A DNA stretch of 64,000 nucleotides from JAXMCI01 sp046349435 (GCA_046349435.1 JAXMCI010000002.1:62001-126000), one strand, 5' to 3'. Counted from the first letter of the stretch, positions 25,193 to 34,075 are shown. The notes: generated by a model from the letters alone, not told the origin. Program-made: numbers and translations.

Positions 25193-26096
25193 CCGGGATG
25201 CAACGGCGGGGGCGCCGCGCGGTCCGATCGATCGCCTCGACGACCATGCGATGGAGCGCGTGCGGCAGATCATGCCCCATGCCGTCCACCAGCATGAGCT
25301 CCGCGTCCGGGATCGAGGCGGCGGTATCCTCGCCACAGGCGGGCAGGATCAATGGATCCTCCGTCCCATGCACGACGAGCGTGGGCGCGGCGATGGTCGC
25401 CAGCCTGGAGCGACGGTCCCCGGTCACGGCCATCGCGGCAATCTGCCGGGCCGCGCCGCCCGGATCGTGGGCGCGCCGGATCTCCTGCAGGACGAGGGCG
25501 CGGTGCGCCGGCTCGTCGAGCGGATGGCCCGAGCCGGCGATGCGGCGCGCGAAGTCGAGGCTGTGGGCCAGGAATCCGGCCTCGTCCGAGACGGGATCGG
25601 GCGCCCGGGAGGTCATCATCGCCATGACGTCCGGCGCTGCCTGCGGCAGTGCCGGGTTGCCCGTGCCGGCCATGATCGAGGTGAGCGACCGCACCCGCTC
25701 GGGATGCTCGCTGGCCATGATCTGGGCGATCATCCCGCCCATCGAACGGCCGACGACATGGGCCCGGCCGATCGCCAGGGCGTCGAGCAGCCCGACGGCG
25801 TCCCCGCTCATGTCGGCCAGCGTATAGGGCACCTCCGGTCGCTGCCCGGACATCAGCGCGGTGGCCAGCGCACCGAGATCGGGGGGCTCGCATCGGCGGA
25901 GATGCGTCGAGCATCCCGCGTCGCGGTTGTCGAAGCGGATCACGCGGTAGCCGCATTCCGCCAGCGCCGTGCAGAACGGAGCCGTCCAGCGGATCATCTG
26001 CGTCCCCAGGCCCGCGATCAGCAGGACCGCTTCCCCGTCGTCCGCGCCGAAGCTGTCCCAGGCGAGCTCGACGCCGTTGGCGCTGGCGATGCTCAT
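25119..26096 (-). CDS. Alpha/beta hydrolase (RdmC-like)
   Basis: 325 residues, ATG at 26094-26096. Alpha/beta-hydrolase pattern: oxyanion segment LLIAGLGTQM (28-37), FDNRDAGCST, nucleophile elbow GRSMGG with catalytic serine, acid in HGTEDPLI, catalytic histidine in GMGHDLP. The FDNRDAG-ST signature is shared with aclacinomycin methylesterase RdmC-like esterases widespread in proteobacteria; the substrate is unknown. The last 40 residues (RTARRPRRCIPVNPRAEAG...) are atypical and read through the 3' end of the convergent ATPase gene, so the native stop may have been lost or the tail is a recent extension. The DUF2239 gene stops 25 bp upstream on the same strand. Confidence 0.82.
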   Translation of the reverse strand: MSIASANGVELAWDSFGADDGEAVLLIAGLGTQMIRWTAPFCTALAECGYRVIRFDNRDAGCSTHLRRCEPPDLGALATALMSGQRPEVPYTLADMSGDAVGLLDALAIGRAHVVGRSMGGMIAQIMASEHPERVRSLTSIMAGTGNPALPQAAPDVMAMMTSRAPDPVSDEAGFLAHSLDFARRIAGSGHPLDEPAHRALVLQEIRRAHDPGGAARQIAAMAVTGDRRSRLATIAAPTLVVHGTEDPLILPACGEDTAASIPDAELMLVDGMGHDLPHALHRMVVEAIDRTARRPRRCIPVNPRAEAGSCRLPADRVPERARRP

Positions 26097-26121
26097 CGTG
26101 CGGGTCCGACCTATCCGCAGC

Positions 26122-26769
26122 TCAGCGCCCGGCAGGGCGGGCTTCCGCGCCGAACGCCAGGCGCAGGGCATAGGCGCGGACGTCGTCCGGCCAGTCCGCG
26201 ATCCACCGCTCCAGCCTGGGGCGATCGTCCGCGAACAGCGCGCGCGTCGCCTCCTCGTAGCCCGTCCGGTCGCCGGCGATCGCCAGCATGAATCGGTAGG
26301 CCGCCTCCTGGGCGGCACGTCGCTGCCGCTGTGCGCCGCCGCTCCGTCTCGCTTCGTCCACCAGCCGTCTCAGCACGGCCGAGGCGCCGCCGGGCTGGGC
26401 CGACAGCCATTCCCAATGTCGCGGCAGGAGCGTCACCTCGCGCGCCACGACCCCGAGCCTGGGCCGCCCTCGGCCTCTCGGTTCCGCAGTCGACTCGCTG
26501 GCAGCTTCGGACGGCCCCGGCGCAGCGGGCCGATGGCGGCCGGGGAACGGCGGAGCGGGACGCGACAACCGCGCCACGACCTCCGCCGCGGTGCCGCGCA
26601 GGTCGAGGTCGACGACGCGGCCGGTCGCATCGTCGAAGACGAGGATGGCCTCCGGGGAGCCATGCTCGGCCGCCGCCTTGACGGCGAGAGCCACGTCGCG
26701 CAACGGGCCGGCGTGCAGCAGGCGAGGGCCGACGAACGCCGTGCAGGGCAGGGAGGGAAGATCGGGCAT
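26122..26769 (-). CDS. DUF2239 family protein
   Basis: 215 residues, ATG at 26767-26769. Begins with a compact alpha/beta part (CTAFVGPRLLHAG, AILVFDDATGRVVDLDLRG), then a proline-rich linker, then GRGRPRLGVVAREVTLLPRHWEWLSAQPGGASAVLRRLVDEAR, which is the hallmark block of DUF2239 (PF09998). The C-terminal helix region (AAQEAAYRFMLAIAGDRTGYEEATRALFADD) is also typical. Function unknown; the basic GRPRLGV segment and the helix that follows resemble an AT-hook-like or ribbon-helix DNA contact, an inference. A palindrome lies 8 bp upstream of the start. Confidence 0.82.
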   Translation of the reverse strand: MPDLPSLPCTAFVGPRLLHAGPLRDVALAVKAAAEHGSPEAILVFDDATGRVVDLDLRGTAAEVVARLSRPAPPFPGRHRPAAPGPSEAASESTAEPRGRGRPRLGVVAREVTLLPRHWEWLSAQPGGASAVLRRLVDEARRSGGAQRQRRAAQEAAYRFMLAIAGDRTGYEEATRALFADDRPRLERWIADWPDDVRAYALRLAFGAEARPAGR

Positions 26770-26776
26770 GCGATAT

Positions 26777-26794
26777 ATTTTATCCGGGTAAAAT
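26777..26794. promoter_or_regulatory. Palindromic operator-like site at the DUF2239 start
   Basis: ATTTTATCCGGGTAAAAT is an 18-bp inverted repeat with six-base AT arms (ATTTTA/TAAAAT) around a CCGG-type core and one mismatched pair. It stands out in this GC-rich DNA and lies 8 bases before the DUF2239 start codon, where bound protein would block initiation. The adjacent GATATATTTTAT could serve as a -10 element. The cognate regulator is not identified. Confidence 0.55.
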
Positions 26795-26901
26795 TCCTGC
26801 GTCAATCTGGTCGCGGGCAGGCCAGCCAGAAGCCCCGACCCCGCTGGAGCCCCGCCGCCGCTCGCGTGTTTGGTCCCCAGAACGCGGCAGGAGGGCTGGC
26901 G

Positions 26902-28740
26902 ATGGCGTTGCGCATCGAGGACTACGCGCTGATCGGCGACTGCGAGACGGCGGCGCTGGTCGGCCGCGATTCCTCGATCGACTGGCTGTGCTGGCCGCGC
27001 TTCGATTCCGGGGCCTGCTTTGCGGCGCTGCTCGGCACGCCGGAGCACGGGCGCTGGAAGCTGGCGCCGGAGGATGCCGACGCCCGGGTCAGCCGGCGCT
27101 ACCGCGACCGCACGCTGATCCTGGAGACGCGCTTCGAGACCGCGGCGGGGGCGGTGACGCTGGTCGACTTCATGCCGCCGCGCGGCTCCGCCTCGGACGT
27201 GGTGCGCCGGGTCAGGGGCGAGCGCGGCCGGGTGGTCATGGCGATGGACCTCGTCCTGCGCTTCGACTACGGCGCCAACGTGCCCTGGGTGAGCCGCACC
27301 GACGACGGCGCGCTGCGCGCCGTGGCCGGCCCCGACATGGCGGTGCTGCGGACCGACGCGCCGCTGCACGGCGAGGACCTGCGCACCGTCTCGAGCTTCG
27401 CGGTGGCGGCCGGCGAGACGCTCTCCTTCGTGCTGACCTACGGCCCCTCCTGGGGGCCGCTGCCGGCGCCGATCGACCCGGCGGCGGCGGAGGCCGACAC
27501 CGAGGCCTTCTGGGCCGACTGGATCGGCCGCTGCCACTATCGCGGCCGCTGGAGCGAGGCGGTCGACCGGTCGCTGATCACCCTCAAGGCGCTGACCTAC
27601 CGGCCGACCGGCGGCATCGTCGCGGCGCCGACCAGCTCGCTGCCGGAGCAGATCGGCGGCCCGCGCAACTGGGACTACCGCTTCTGCTGGCTGCGCGACG
27701 CCACCCTCACGCTGCTCGCGCTGATGAATGCCGGCTATCACGAGGAGGCCGCCGCCTGGCGCGCCTGGCTGCTGCGGGCCGCCGCCGGCAGCCCGGAGCA
27801 GATCCAGATCATGTACGGGCTGGGCGGCGAGCGCCGGCTCTCGGAGTGGGAGGTGCCCTGGCTGCCGGGCTACCAGGGCTCCAGGCCGGTGCGCATCGGC
27901 AATGCCGCGCACGGCCAGCTGCAGCTCGACGTCTATGGCGAGGTGACCGACGCGCTGCACCAGGCCCGCCAGGGCAATCTCGGCGAGCGGCGCATGGACT
28001 GGCCGCTGCAGCGGGCGCTGCTCGCGCGGCTGCAGCAGGTCTGGCGGCAGCCCGACGAGGGCATCTGGGAGGTGCGCGGCGGTCCCCGCCAGTTCACCTA
28101 CTCCAAGGTGATGGCCTGGGTCGCGGTCGACCGGGCGATCAAGAGCGCCGAGCAGTTCGGGCTCGACGGGCCGGTGGCGGCGTGGCGGGCGCTGCGCGAC
28201 GAGATGCATCTCGAGATCTGCCGCAAGGGCTACGACGCGGCCCGCGGCAGCTTCGTGCAGGCCTATGGCGGCCAGGCGCTCGACGCCAGCCTGCTGCTGC
28301 TGCCGCTGGTCGGATTCCTGCCGCCGGAGGATCCCCGCATCCGCGGCACGCTGGCGGCGATCGAGCGCGAGCTGACCCGCGACGGGCTGGTGCTGCGCTA
28401 CCACACCGCGGCCGAGGGCGGCGACGGGCTGCCGCCCGGCGAGGGCGTGTTCCTCGCCTGCAGCTTCTGGCTCGCCGACAACCTGCTGCAGCAGCGCCGC
28501 GAGCCGGAGGCGCGCGCGCTGTTCGAGCGGCTGCTCGGCCTGCGCAACGACGTCGGGCTGCTGGCCGAAGAGTACGATCCCGCGGCCGGCCGGCTGGTCG
28601 GCAACTTCCCGCAGGCCTTCTCCCATATCGGCCTGCTCACCACGGCCTATAATCTCGACCACGGGCGCAAGCCGGCCGAGCAGCGCAGCGACGGCAGCGC
28701 GTCGGCGGGCGCCGGCGGTGGCACGGAGGCGGGCGGGTGA
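26902..28740 (+). CDS. Glycoside hydrolase family 15 (glucoamylase/trehalase-like)
   Basis: 612 residues; ATG 26902 with GGAGGG upstream. Starts with the typical N-terminal beta-domain MALRIEDYALIGDCETAALVGRDSSIDWLCWPRFDSGACFAALLG and continues into the (alpha/alpha)6 barrel: GGPRNWDYRFCWLRDATLTLLALMNAGY, DVYGEVTDAL, and the C-terminal EEYDPAAGRLVGNFPQAFSHIGLL with the likely base glutamate. No signal peptide, so cytoplasmic. GH15 enzymes release glucose from alpha-glucans or trehalose; the bacterial cytosolic branch includes trehalases. Substrate not resolvable here. The stop overlaps the next start (GTGA). Confidence 0.9.
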   Translation: MALRIEDYALIGDCETAALVGRDSSIDWLCWPRFDSGACFAALLGTPEHGRWKLAPEDADARVSRRYRDRTLILETRFETAAGAVTLVDFMPPRGSASDVVRRVRGERGRVVMAMDLVLRFDYGANVPWVSRTDDGALRAVAGPDMAVLRTDAPLHGEDLRTVSSFAVAAGETLSFVLTYGPSWGPLPAPIDPAAAEADTEAFWADWIGRCHYRGRWSEAVDRSLITLKALTYRPTGGIVAAPTSSLPEQIGGPRNWDYRFCWLRDATLTLLALMNAGYHEEAAAWRAWLLRAAAGSPEQIQIMYGLGGERRLSEWEVPWLPGYQGSRPVRIGNAAHGQLQLDVYGEVTDALHQARQGNLGERRMDWPLQRALLARLQQVWRQPDEGIWEVRGGPRQFTYSKVMAWVAVDRAIKSAEQFGLDGPVAAWRALRDEMHLEICRKGYDAARGSFVQAYGGQALDASLLLLPLVGFLPPEDPRIRGTLAAIERELTRDGLVLRYHTAAEGGDGLPPGEGVFLACSFWLADNLLQQRREPEARALFERLLGLRNDVGLLAEEYDPAAGRLVGNFPQAFSHIGLLTTAYNLDHGRKPAEQRSDGSASAGAGGGTEAGG

Positions 28741-29501
28741 GGGCTATGCGGTGCAAGCCGGCGCGGTGCAAGCCGGCGCTGATCTTGGCGGGGCTGTGGC
28801 TTCTCGCGGCAGCGGCGACGGCCGTCGCCGCCGAGCCGTCGCCGCGGCAATGGCATGCCGTGCTGATCGCCGGCGACGATGCCGAGCCGGCCTTCGACAA
28901 CGCCGTCGCCGCGATGGCCGACCGGCTGGCCGGCTTCGGCGTGCCGCGCCGGCAGATCGCGCAGCTCTCCTCCTCGGGGCGCCAGGGCCGGCCGGCCACC
29001 GCCGACAACATCCGCCGCGCCTTCGCGGCGCTCCGGCCCGGCGCGGGCGAGGGCTGCTTCGTCTTCATCACCTCGCACGGCGCGCCCGGCGAGGGCCTGC
29101 TGCTGAGCCGCGCCCGGGCGATGCTGGGGCCGGCCGGGCTGGCCGGCCTGCTCGCGGCCGCCTGCGGCCGCCATCCCACCGTGGTCGTCGCCTCGGGCTG
29201 CTTCTCCGGCAGCTTCGCCGAGGGCGACGCCATGCCGGCGCCCAACCGCGTGGTGCTGACCGCGGCGCGCGACGACCGGCCCTCCTTCGGCTGCAACGCC
29301 AGCCAGCGCTACACGGTGTTCGACCGCTGCATCCTGGAGAACCTGAGCCGCGGGCTGCTCTGGGCCGAGGTGATGCGCCGGGCGCGCCGCTGCGTCACCG
29401 CCGCCGAGCAGGCGCGCGGCGTCGAGGCGCCCTCCGGGCCGCAGCTCGCGATCGGCGCGGCGGTGGCGGGCCTGCGGGTCTTCCCTACTGCGGCGCGCTG
29501 A
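28737..29501 (+). CDS. Secreted caspase-fold / C13-family cysteine peptidase-like protein
   Basis: 254 residues from GTG 28737 (GTGA overlap with the GH15 stop); ATG 28746 is an alternative. Signal peptide ALILAGLWLLAAAATAVAA. The CD-clan dyad is visible: His in FITSHGAPG (about 118) and Cys in VVVASGCFSGSF (about 163), each after a hydrophobic strand, as in legumain-type C13 and caspase-like peptidases. Three other cysteines (C102, about C190, C202) could form disulfides in the periplasm. Target unknown. Translational coupling to a cytoplasmic glycosidase is odd. The 3' end overlaps 17 bp with a convergent gene. Confidence 0.75.
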   Translation: MRAMRCKPARCKPALILAGLWLLAAAATAVAAEPSPRQWHAVLIAGDDAEPAFDNAVAAMADRLAGFGVPRRQIAQLSSSGRQGRPATADNIRRAFAALRPGAGEGCFVFITSHGAPGEGLLLSRARAMLGPAGLAGLLAAACGRHPTVVVASGCFSGSFAEGDAMPAPNRVVLTAARDDRPSFGCNASQRYTVFDRCILENLSRGLLWAEVMRRARRCVTAAEQARGVEAPSGPQLAIGAAVAGLRVFPTAAR

Positions 29502-30426
29502 CCAGCTTGAGGCCGGCCGCCAGCTTCGCCTTGGTCGGGTCGAGCCGGTCGTCCTTGATCGGGATGGTGGCCAGCCGCTTGCCGTCATAGTCGACCAGGG
29601 CGAGGCTGAAGCCGCCGACCTTGGCCGGGTCGCTCACCTTGTCGAGCGACCAGATGGTCTCCGGGTTGGCGGCGCTGCCCGAGGCCGGCTTGTGCCCCTG
29701 CTTCTGGCTGACCGCGTCGACCCAGAGCAGCTTCGCCTCGTGCGACAGGCCGAGATTGCGGTCGGCGGCGTCGCCGCCCTTGCCCAGCCGCAGCTCCAGC
29801 CGCGACAGCGGGCCGTCGCTGCCGCCGTAGCTGACGATGCCGATCAGGCCGCCGGCCAGCTTCTCCTCGTCGAGCGCGCCGTCGAAGGCCGCCCAGCGCA
29901 CGATCTCGGGATGCGCGTTGGGCACCGTCGCCCAGGCGGTGGAGGCCTCGTCGGCGTCGCCCGTCGCGCGGAACAGCAGCACGCCGGTCTCCAGCACCCG
30001 GACCATGTGGACGGTCGGCCCGGCGCAGCAGCCGGGCATCCGGCTGGCGAAGTAGCGCTCGCCCAGGATGTCGCCCTCGGAGCCGGGATCGGTGAAGCTG
30101 GCGAGCCGCCTCGGCTGTGCCGCCGAGAGGTCGTCGACGGTAACCGAGACGGTGGAGGCGGGATCGTCGCCCTCGGCGTCGCTGCGCCGCTTCAGGTCGA
30201 TGGTGACGGTGGCCAGCCGCGGCAGGGTGCGCTCGCCGTCGAACAGGCCGTAGGGCTCGAGCCGGGCGTTGCGCACATGCTGGACCATGACCCCGTCGCC
30301 GGTGATCTCGACCGTGGCGGTCGAGGCGGCGGAGAAGTCGTGCTTGATCTCGGCGGCGCCGGCCGGCGCCGCCAGCAGGGCCGCCGCCAGCAGCAGCGCG
30401 GCCCCCGTCATCGTCTGTCGGCTCAT
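29485..30426 (-). CDS. Secreted/periplasmic protein of unknown function
   Basis: 313 residues, ATG at 30424-30426 preceded by GGGGGAAACATCCG. Clear signal peptide (MTGAALLLAAALLAAPAGAAE). The mature part is predicted mostly beta-rich (FSAASTATVEITGDGVMVQHVRNARLEPYGLFDGERTLPRLATVTIDL), with a GCCAG motif near residue 147 that places two adjacent cysteines, and an acidic/lysine-rich C-terminal half. No family recognised. It runs alone between the C13-like gene (convergent) and a short remnant frame upstream. Confidence 0.72.
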   Translation of the reverse strand: MSRQTMTGAALLLAAALLAAPAGAAEIKHDFSAASTATVEITGDGVMVQHVRNARLEPYGLFDGERTLPRLATVTIDLKRRSDAEGDDPASTVSVTVDDLSAAQPRRLASFTDPGSEGDILGERYFASRMPGCCAGPTVHMVRVLETGVLLFRATGDADEASTAWATVPNAHPEIVRWAAFDGALDEEKLAGGLIGIVSYGGSDGPLSRLELRLGKGGDAADRNLGLSHEAKLLWVDAVSQKQGHKPASGSAANPETIWSLDKVSDPAKVGGFSLALVDYDGKRLATIPIKDDRLDPTKAKLAAGLKLVSAPQ

Positions 30427-30457
30427 CGGATGTTTCCCCCTGTCGTGCATCCCGGCG

Positions 30458-30637
30458 CTATGGCGCCGGTGTCCAGGACCGCCTGATCTCGGCCGCCAGA
30501 CCGGCTGCCCGTGCTCGATCCGCACCATGGCGACTGGCCTGTCCGGAATGCGCTGGCCCGGCGGGTAGCCGATGCTCCGGTGTCAGCGCCGCCCGGCCGC
30601 CGGGCGCGGCGCGCAGCAGGGTTCGTCTGGTGATCAT
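30458..30637 (-). pseudogene. Possible remnant of a Tat-exported protein
   Basis: A 59-codon frame with ATG at 30635-30637, preceded by GGGGGGAACGAC (good ribosome site). It opens with MITRRTLLRAA, a textbook twin-arginine signal start, but then continues into arginine/proline-rich sequence without a hydrophobic core and stops. It looks like the preserved start of a deleted or frameshifted gene. It may equally be chance. Confidence 0.25.
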
Positions 30638-30686
30638 GTCGTTCCCCCCGGGGCCGCCCCGAGGACGGCGGCGGGAGTTTAGCCGG

Positions 30687-32018
30687 TCACAGCGGCAGGC
30701 GCAGCCTTGCGCGCAGCCCCCCCTGCGGCGAGACGTCGAGCAGCAGGTCGCCGCCATGGCCGCGCATCACGTCGCGCGCGATGGTCAGCCCCAGCCCGAT
30801 GCCGCCGGTCGCCGGGTTGCGCGAGCTTTCCAGGCGGTAGAAGGGCTTGAAGACCTCCTCGCGCTGGCTCTCCGGGATGCCCGGCCCGTCGTCGTCGACC
30901 AGGATCTCGATCGAGCTGCCGCGCCGCTGCACGTGCAGGCTGACCGACTGCGCGTAGCGCCGGGCATTGGCGATCAGGTTGTTGAGGCAGCGGCGGAAGG
31001 CGTCGGGCCGCAGCGGCACGATGAGCTCCTCCTCGGTCTGCAGGTCGATCGGCGTGCCGTCGCGCAGCGCGTTGCCGACGACGTCCTTGAGCAGGGCCGA
31101 GAGGTTGGTCTCGACCGGCTGCTCGGTGCCCTCGCCGCGGGCGAAGGCGAGATAGCCGCCGACCATCCGCTCCATCTCGTCGACGTCCGACCTGAGGTCG
31201 GCGGTGTCCGGACCGTCGCCGAGCATGGCGAGCTCGAGCTTCATGCGGGTCAGCGGCGTGCGCAGGTCGTGCGAGACGCCGGCCAGCATCTCGGTGCGCT
31301 GGTTGATCTGGCGGCGGATGCGCTCGCGCATCAGGTTGAAGGCGGCCGCCGCCTGGCGCACCTCGGCGGCGCCCTGCAGCTCGAAGTCGGGCACCGCGCG
31401 GCCCTTGCCGAACTCCTCGGCGGCGGCGGCCAGCCGGCGGATCGGCCGCACCTGGGCGCGCATGAAGATGGTGGCGAGCGCGAACAGCACCAGCGCGGTG
31501 CCGACCATCCAGAGGATGAAGACGTAGGTGGTGGAGCTGAACAGCCGGGTGCGCGGCGCCAGCACCTTCAGCACCCCGTCCGGCAGCTGGACGTGGATCT
31601 CGACCAGCTGCTCCATCGAGCGGGTGTCGATCAGGAAGGGCTGCCGCACCGCGGTGTTGAGCGCCTTGGTCAGCCGGACGTCGACCAGGTTCTGCCGGGT
31701 CAGCGCCACCGGGTCGGCCGGCAGCACCGCGCCCGGCACGAAGGTGATCTCGAGCAGCATCGTCTTCCTGGCCATGGCGAAGAGCCGGGCATAGGCCTCC
31801 GGCCGCGGATCCTCGCGCATCGAGGCGATGACCATGCTGATGTCGCCGGCGACGCTGTTGGCCAGCCGCCGGGTCACGTTGTCGAAATGGCTGTCGTAGA
31901 ACACCCAGGTCGAGACCACCTGGAGCAGCACCAGGGGCGTGATGATGATCAGCAGCGAGCGGCCGAGCAGCGAGCGCGGCAGCGCGCGGTTGATGAAGCG
32001 GGGGGTGACGAAGCGCAT
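30687..32018 (-). CDS. EnvZ-like sensor histidine kinase
   Basis: 443 residues, ATG at 32016-32018. TM1 at 20-41 (RSLLIIITPLVLLQVVSTWVF), a periplasmic domain of about 120 residues, TM2 at 165-188, HAMP linker (RPIRRLAAAAEEFGKG), H-box MLAGVSHDLRTPLTRMK with phospho-His H250, N-box NNLIANARRY (346-354), G1 DDDGPGIP and G2 GGIGLGLTIA. The GVSHDLRTPLTR H-box is of the EnvZ/OmpR class. Its partner response regulator gene is 12 bp upstream in the same leftward operon. Signal unknown. Confidence 0.9.
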   Translation of the reverse strand: MRFVTPRFINRALPRSLLGRSLLIIITPLVLLQVVSTWVFYDSHFDNVTRRLANSVAGDISMVIASMREDPRPEAYARLFAMARKTMLLEITFVPGAVLPADPVALTRQNLVDVRLTKALNTAVRQPFLIDTRSMEQLVEIHVQLPDGVLKVLAPRTRLFSSTTYVFILWMVGTALVLFALATIFMRAQVRPIRRLAAAAEEFGKGRAVPDFELQGAAEVRQAAAAFNLMRERIRRQINQRTEMLAGVSHDLRTPLTRMKLELAMLGDGPDTADLRSDVDEMERMVGGYLAFARGEGTEQPVETNLSALLKDVVGNALRDGTPIDLQTEEELIVPLRPDAFRRCLNNLIANARRYAQSVSLHVQRRGSSIEILVDDDGPGIPESQREEVFKPFYRLESSRNPATGGIGLGLTIARDVMRGHGGDLLLDVSPQGGLRARLRLPL

Positions 32019-32030
32019 CGCGCGCGGGCC

Positions 32031-32735
32031 TCAGTCGGGCCGCAGCACGTAGCCGCGGCCGCGCACGGTCTGCAGGTAGCGCGGAAAGCGCGGGTCGGTC
32101 TCGATCTTGCGGCGCAGCCGCGTCATCTGCACGTCGACGGTGCGGCTGGCGGCGTCCTCGTCGCCCGCGGCGGCCTGCGGGCTCAGCTCCTCGCGCGACA
32201 GCGCCACCCCGGGAGTGCGGGCCAGCCGGGTGAGCAGCTCGAGCTCGGCGGTGGTCAGCCGGACCTCCTCGGCGCCGCGCCGCAGCTGGCCGCGGTCGAG
32301 GTCGAAGCTGAGCGGGCCGAGGCGGATCTCGCGCGGCGCGGCGGCCGGCTCGGGCGGCGCCACCCGGCGCAGGATGGTGCGCATGCGCAGCACCAGCTCG
32401 CGCGGCTCGAAGGGCTTGGCGAGATAGTCGTCGGCGCCGCGCTCCAGCCCGTCGATGCGGTCCTCCGGCTCGGCCTTGGCGGTGAGCAGCAGGATCGGCA
32501 CGCGGCTGCGGCGCCGGAGGTCGGCGGTGAGCTCGAGCCCGCTTTCCCCCGGCATCATCACGTCGAGCACCAGCAGGTCGAAGGCGATGCTGTCGAGCCG
32601 CTCCCTCGCCTCCGCCGCGTCGGCCGCGACGCTGACGAGGAAGCCCTGGTCGACGAGGTACTTGCGCAGCAGCTCGCGCAGCCGCCGGTCGTCGTCGACG
32701 ACCAGGACGTGCGGCTTCTCGTCGGCCTCTGCCAT
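32031..32735 (-). CDS. OmpR-family response regulator
   Basis: 234 residues from the ATG at 32733-32735. Receiver domain with acidic pocket D14-D16, phospho-acceptor D58 (LLVLDVMMPGESG), conserved Thr in LLLTAKAE and Lys in YLAKPFEPREL. C-terminal winged helix (LTTAELELLTRLARTPGVALSREEL, DVQMTRLRRKIETDPRFPRYLQTVRGRGYVL) of the Trans_reg_C/OmpR type. Stands 17 bp after the D-serine-deaminase-like gene and just before the histidine kinase, so all three are probably co-transcribed leftward. Confidence 0.92.
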   Translation of the reverse strand: MAEADEKPHVLVVDDDRRLRELLRKYLVDQGFLVSVAADAAEARERLDSIAFDLLVLDVMMPGESGLELTADLRRRSRVPILLLTAKAEPEDRIDGLERGADDYLAKPFEPRELVLRMRTILRRVAPPEPAAAPREIRLGPLSFDLDRGQLRRGAEEVRLTTAELELLTRLARTPGVALSREELSPQAAAGDEDAASRTVDVQMTRLRRKIETDPRFPRYLQTVRGRGYVLRPD

Positions 32736-32752
32736 GACCCCGGCAGTATAGC

Positions 32753-34051
32753 TCAGAAGAAGGTGCGGATGCCGTCGATCACCCGGTAGCCGGCGTCGAC
32801 CACCGGCATGAACTGCCACTTGTCGAAGGTCAGGCAGGGATGCGAGATGCCGAAGGCGACCATGTCGCCGACCGCCAGCGGCGAATCCGCCGGCAGCACG
32901 AGATGGCCGTGCTGGTCGTTGAGCCCGACGATGTGGTGGCCGGGGCCGACCGGCTGCGGCCCGCCGGCGCGGCCCGGCCGGTGCCAGAGCAGCGGCACCG
33001 GCAGCTCGTCTTTGGTGGCGTCGCGCTTGCCGACGCCGACGATGGCGCGGGTCGGCTCCGGCCGCGACTGCACATAGGCCCAGAGCTCGAGCGCCGCCTG
33101 CAGCCCCTCGCCGAGGCCGCGGGCGCCCTCGGACCGCTCGAGCAGCCGGCCGAAGGCGCCGCGATACTGGATCGAATCGTGGGTCAGGTAGCAGCCGGAG
33201 CGGATCACCACGGCGACCGGCCGCGACAGCCCGGCCCGGGCGAAGCGGTCGGCCACCAGGTCGTAGAAGGCCGAGCCGCCGGCCGAGAGCAGCAGCTCGC
33301 CCTCGCCGAACAGGCCGGCCTCGTCGACCGCCCGGGCGAGCGCCACCAGGAAGTCGAGGAACTCGCCGACCTTGCGCTCCGCCTCCTCGGGCGAGGCGCC
33401 GCCGAACAGGCCCTCGAAGCCCTCGACCCCGACCAGCGACAGGGCCGTCCCCTCGGCCTGGACGGCGCGCGCCACCGCCAGGCCGGCGGCGACGTCGCGC
33501 ACGCCGGTGCGGCCGCCGACGAAGCCGCCCTCGAGCAGCACCTTGACCGGCCGCCGCAGCCCGTGGGCGCGCGCCGCGGCGGCGAGCTCGGCGACGTTGC
33601 CCGGCGAGTCGACGAGGCAGTGGAAGTCGAAGCCGGAATCGCGGGCCAGCAGCTGCAGGACGCCGTCGATCGCCGCCCGCCCGACCAGCTGGTTGGCGAG
33701 CACCACCCGGCGGATGCCGTAGCGATGCGCGACCGCGACCTGGTGCGCGGTGGCCAGGGTGATCCCCCAGGCGCCGTCGGCGATCTGCCGGTGGAAGAGC
33801 TGCGGGCTCATCGTCGTCTTGCCGTGCGGCGCCAGCCGCGCGCCGGTCAGCGCCAGGAAGCGCCGCATCCAGGCGCCGTTATGGGCCAGCACCTCCTCCT
33901 TCAGCACGGCCAGCGGCAGCGGCAGGTCGCCCTCCAGCACGCGCCATCCCTGGGAGCCGACCAGCCGCATCGGCAACGGCGGCTGCCCGGGGGCCATCCC
34001 CTTGATGCGGTCGTCGAGCACGAGCGAGGCCAGCGGATCGTCGGCGGTCAT
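32753..34051 (-). CDS. Amino acid deaminase, D-serine deaminase/D-threonine aldolase-like PLP protein
   Basis: 432 residues. PLP motif LAPHGKTTMSP near residues 72-82 (the PHxK-T/K type lysine), a middle alanine-racemase-like barrel (VKVLLEGGFVGGRTGVRD), and the PF14031 C-terminal domain with GKRDATKDELPVP and ISHPCLTFDKW, where the His and Cys lie at the metal-binding position. Annotated relatives are 'amino acid deaminase' and act on D-serine-like substrates. It is oriented with, and upstream of, the OmpR/EnvZ pair. The MarR gene starts the same leftward array. It is a different subfamily from the enzyme at 16581-17717. Confidence 0.8.
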   Translation of the reverse strand: MTADDPLASLVLDDRIKGMAPGQPPLPMRLVGSQGWRVLEGDLPLPLAVLKEEVLAHNGAWMRRFLALTGARLAPHGKTTMSPQLFHRQIADGAWGITLATAHQVAVAHRYGIRRVVLANQLVGRAAIDGVLQLLARDSGFDFHCLVDSPGNVAELAAAARAHGLRRPVKVLLEGGFVGGRTGVRDVAAGLAVARAVQAEGTALSLVGVEGFEGLFGGASPEEAERKVGEFLDFLVALARAVDEAGLFGEGELLLSAGGSAFYDLVADRFARAGLSRPVAVVIRSGCYLTHDSIQYRGAFGRLLERSEGARGLGEGLQAALELWAYVQSRPEPTRAIVGVGKRDATKDELPVPLLWHRPGRAGGPQPVGPGHHIVGLNDQHGHLVLPADSPLAVGDMVAFGISHPCLTFDKWQFMPVVDAGYRVIDGIRTFF

Positions 34052-34075
34052 CGGGTCACTCTCTTTCTCTCGTTG

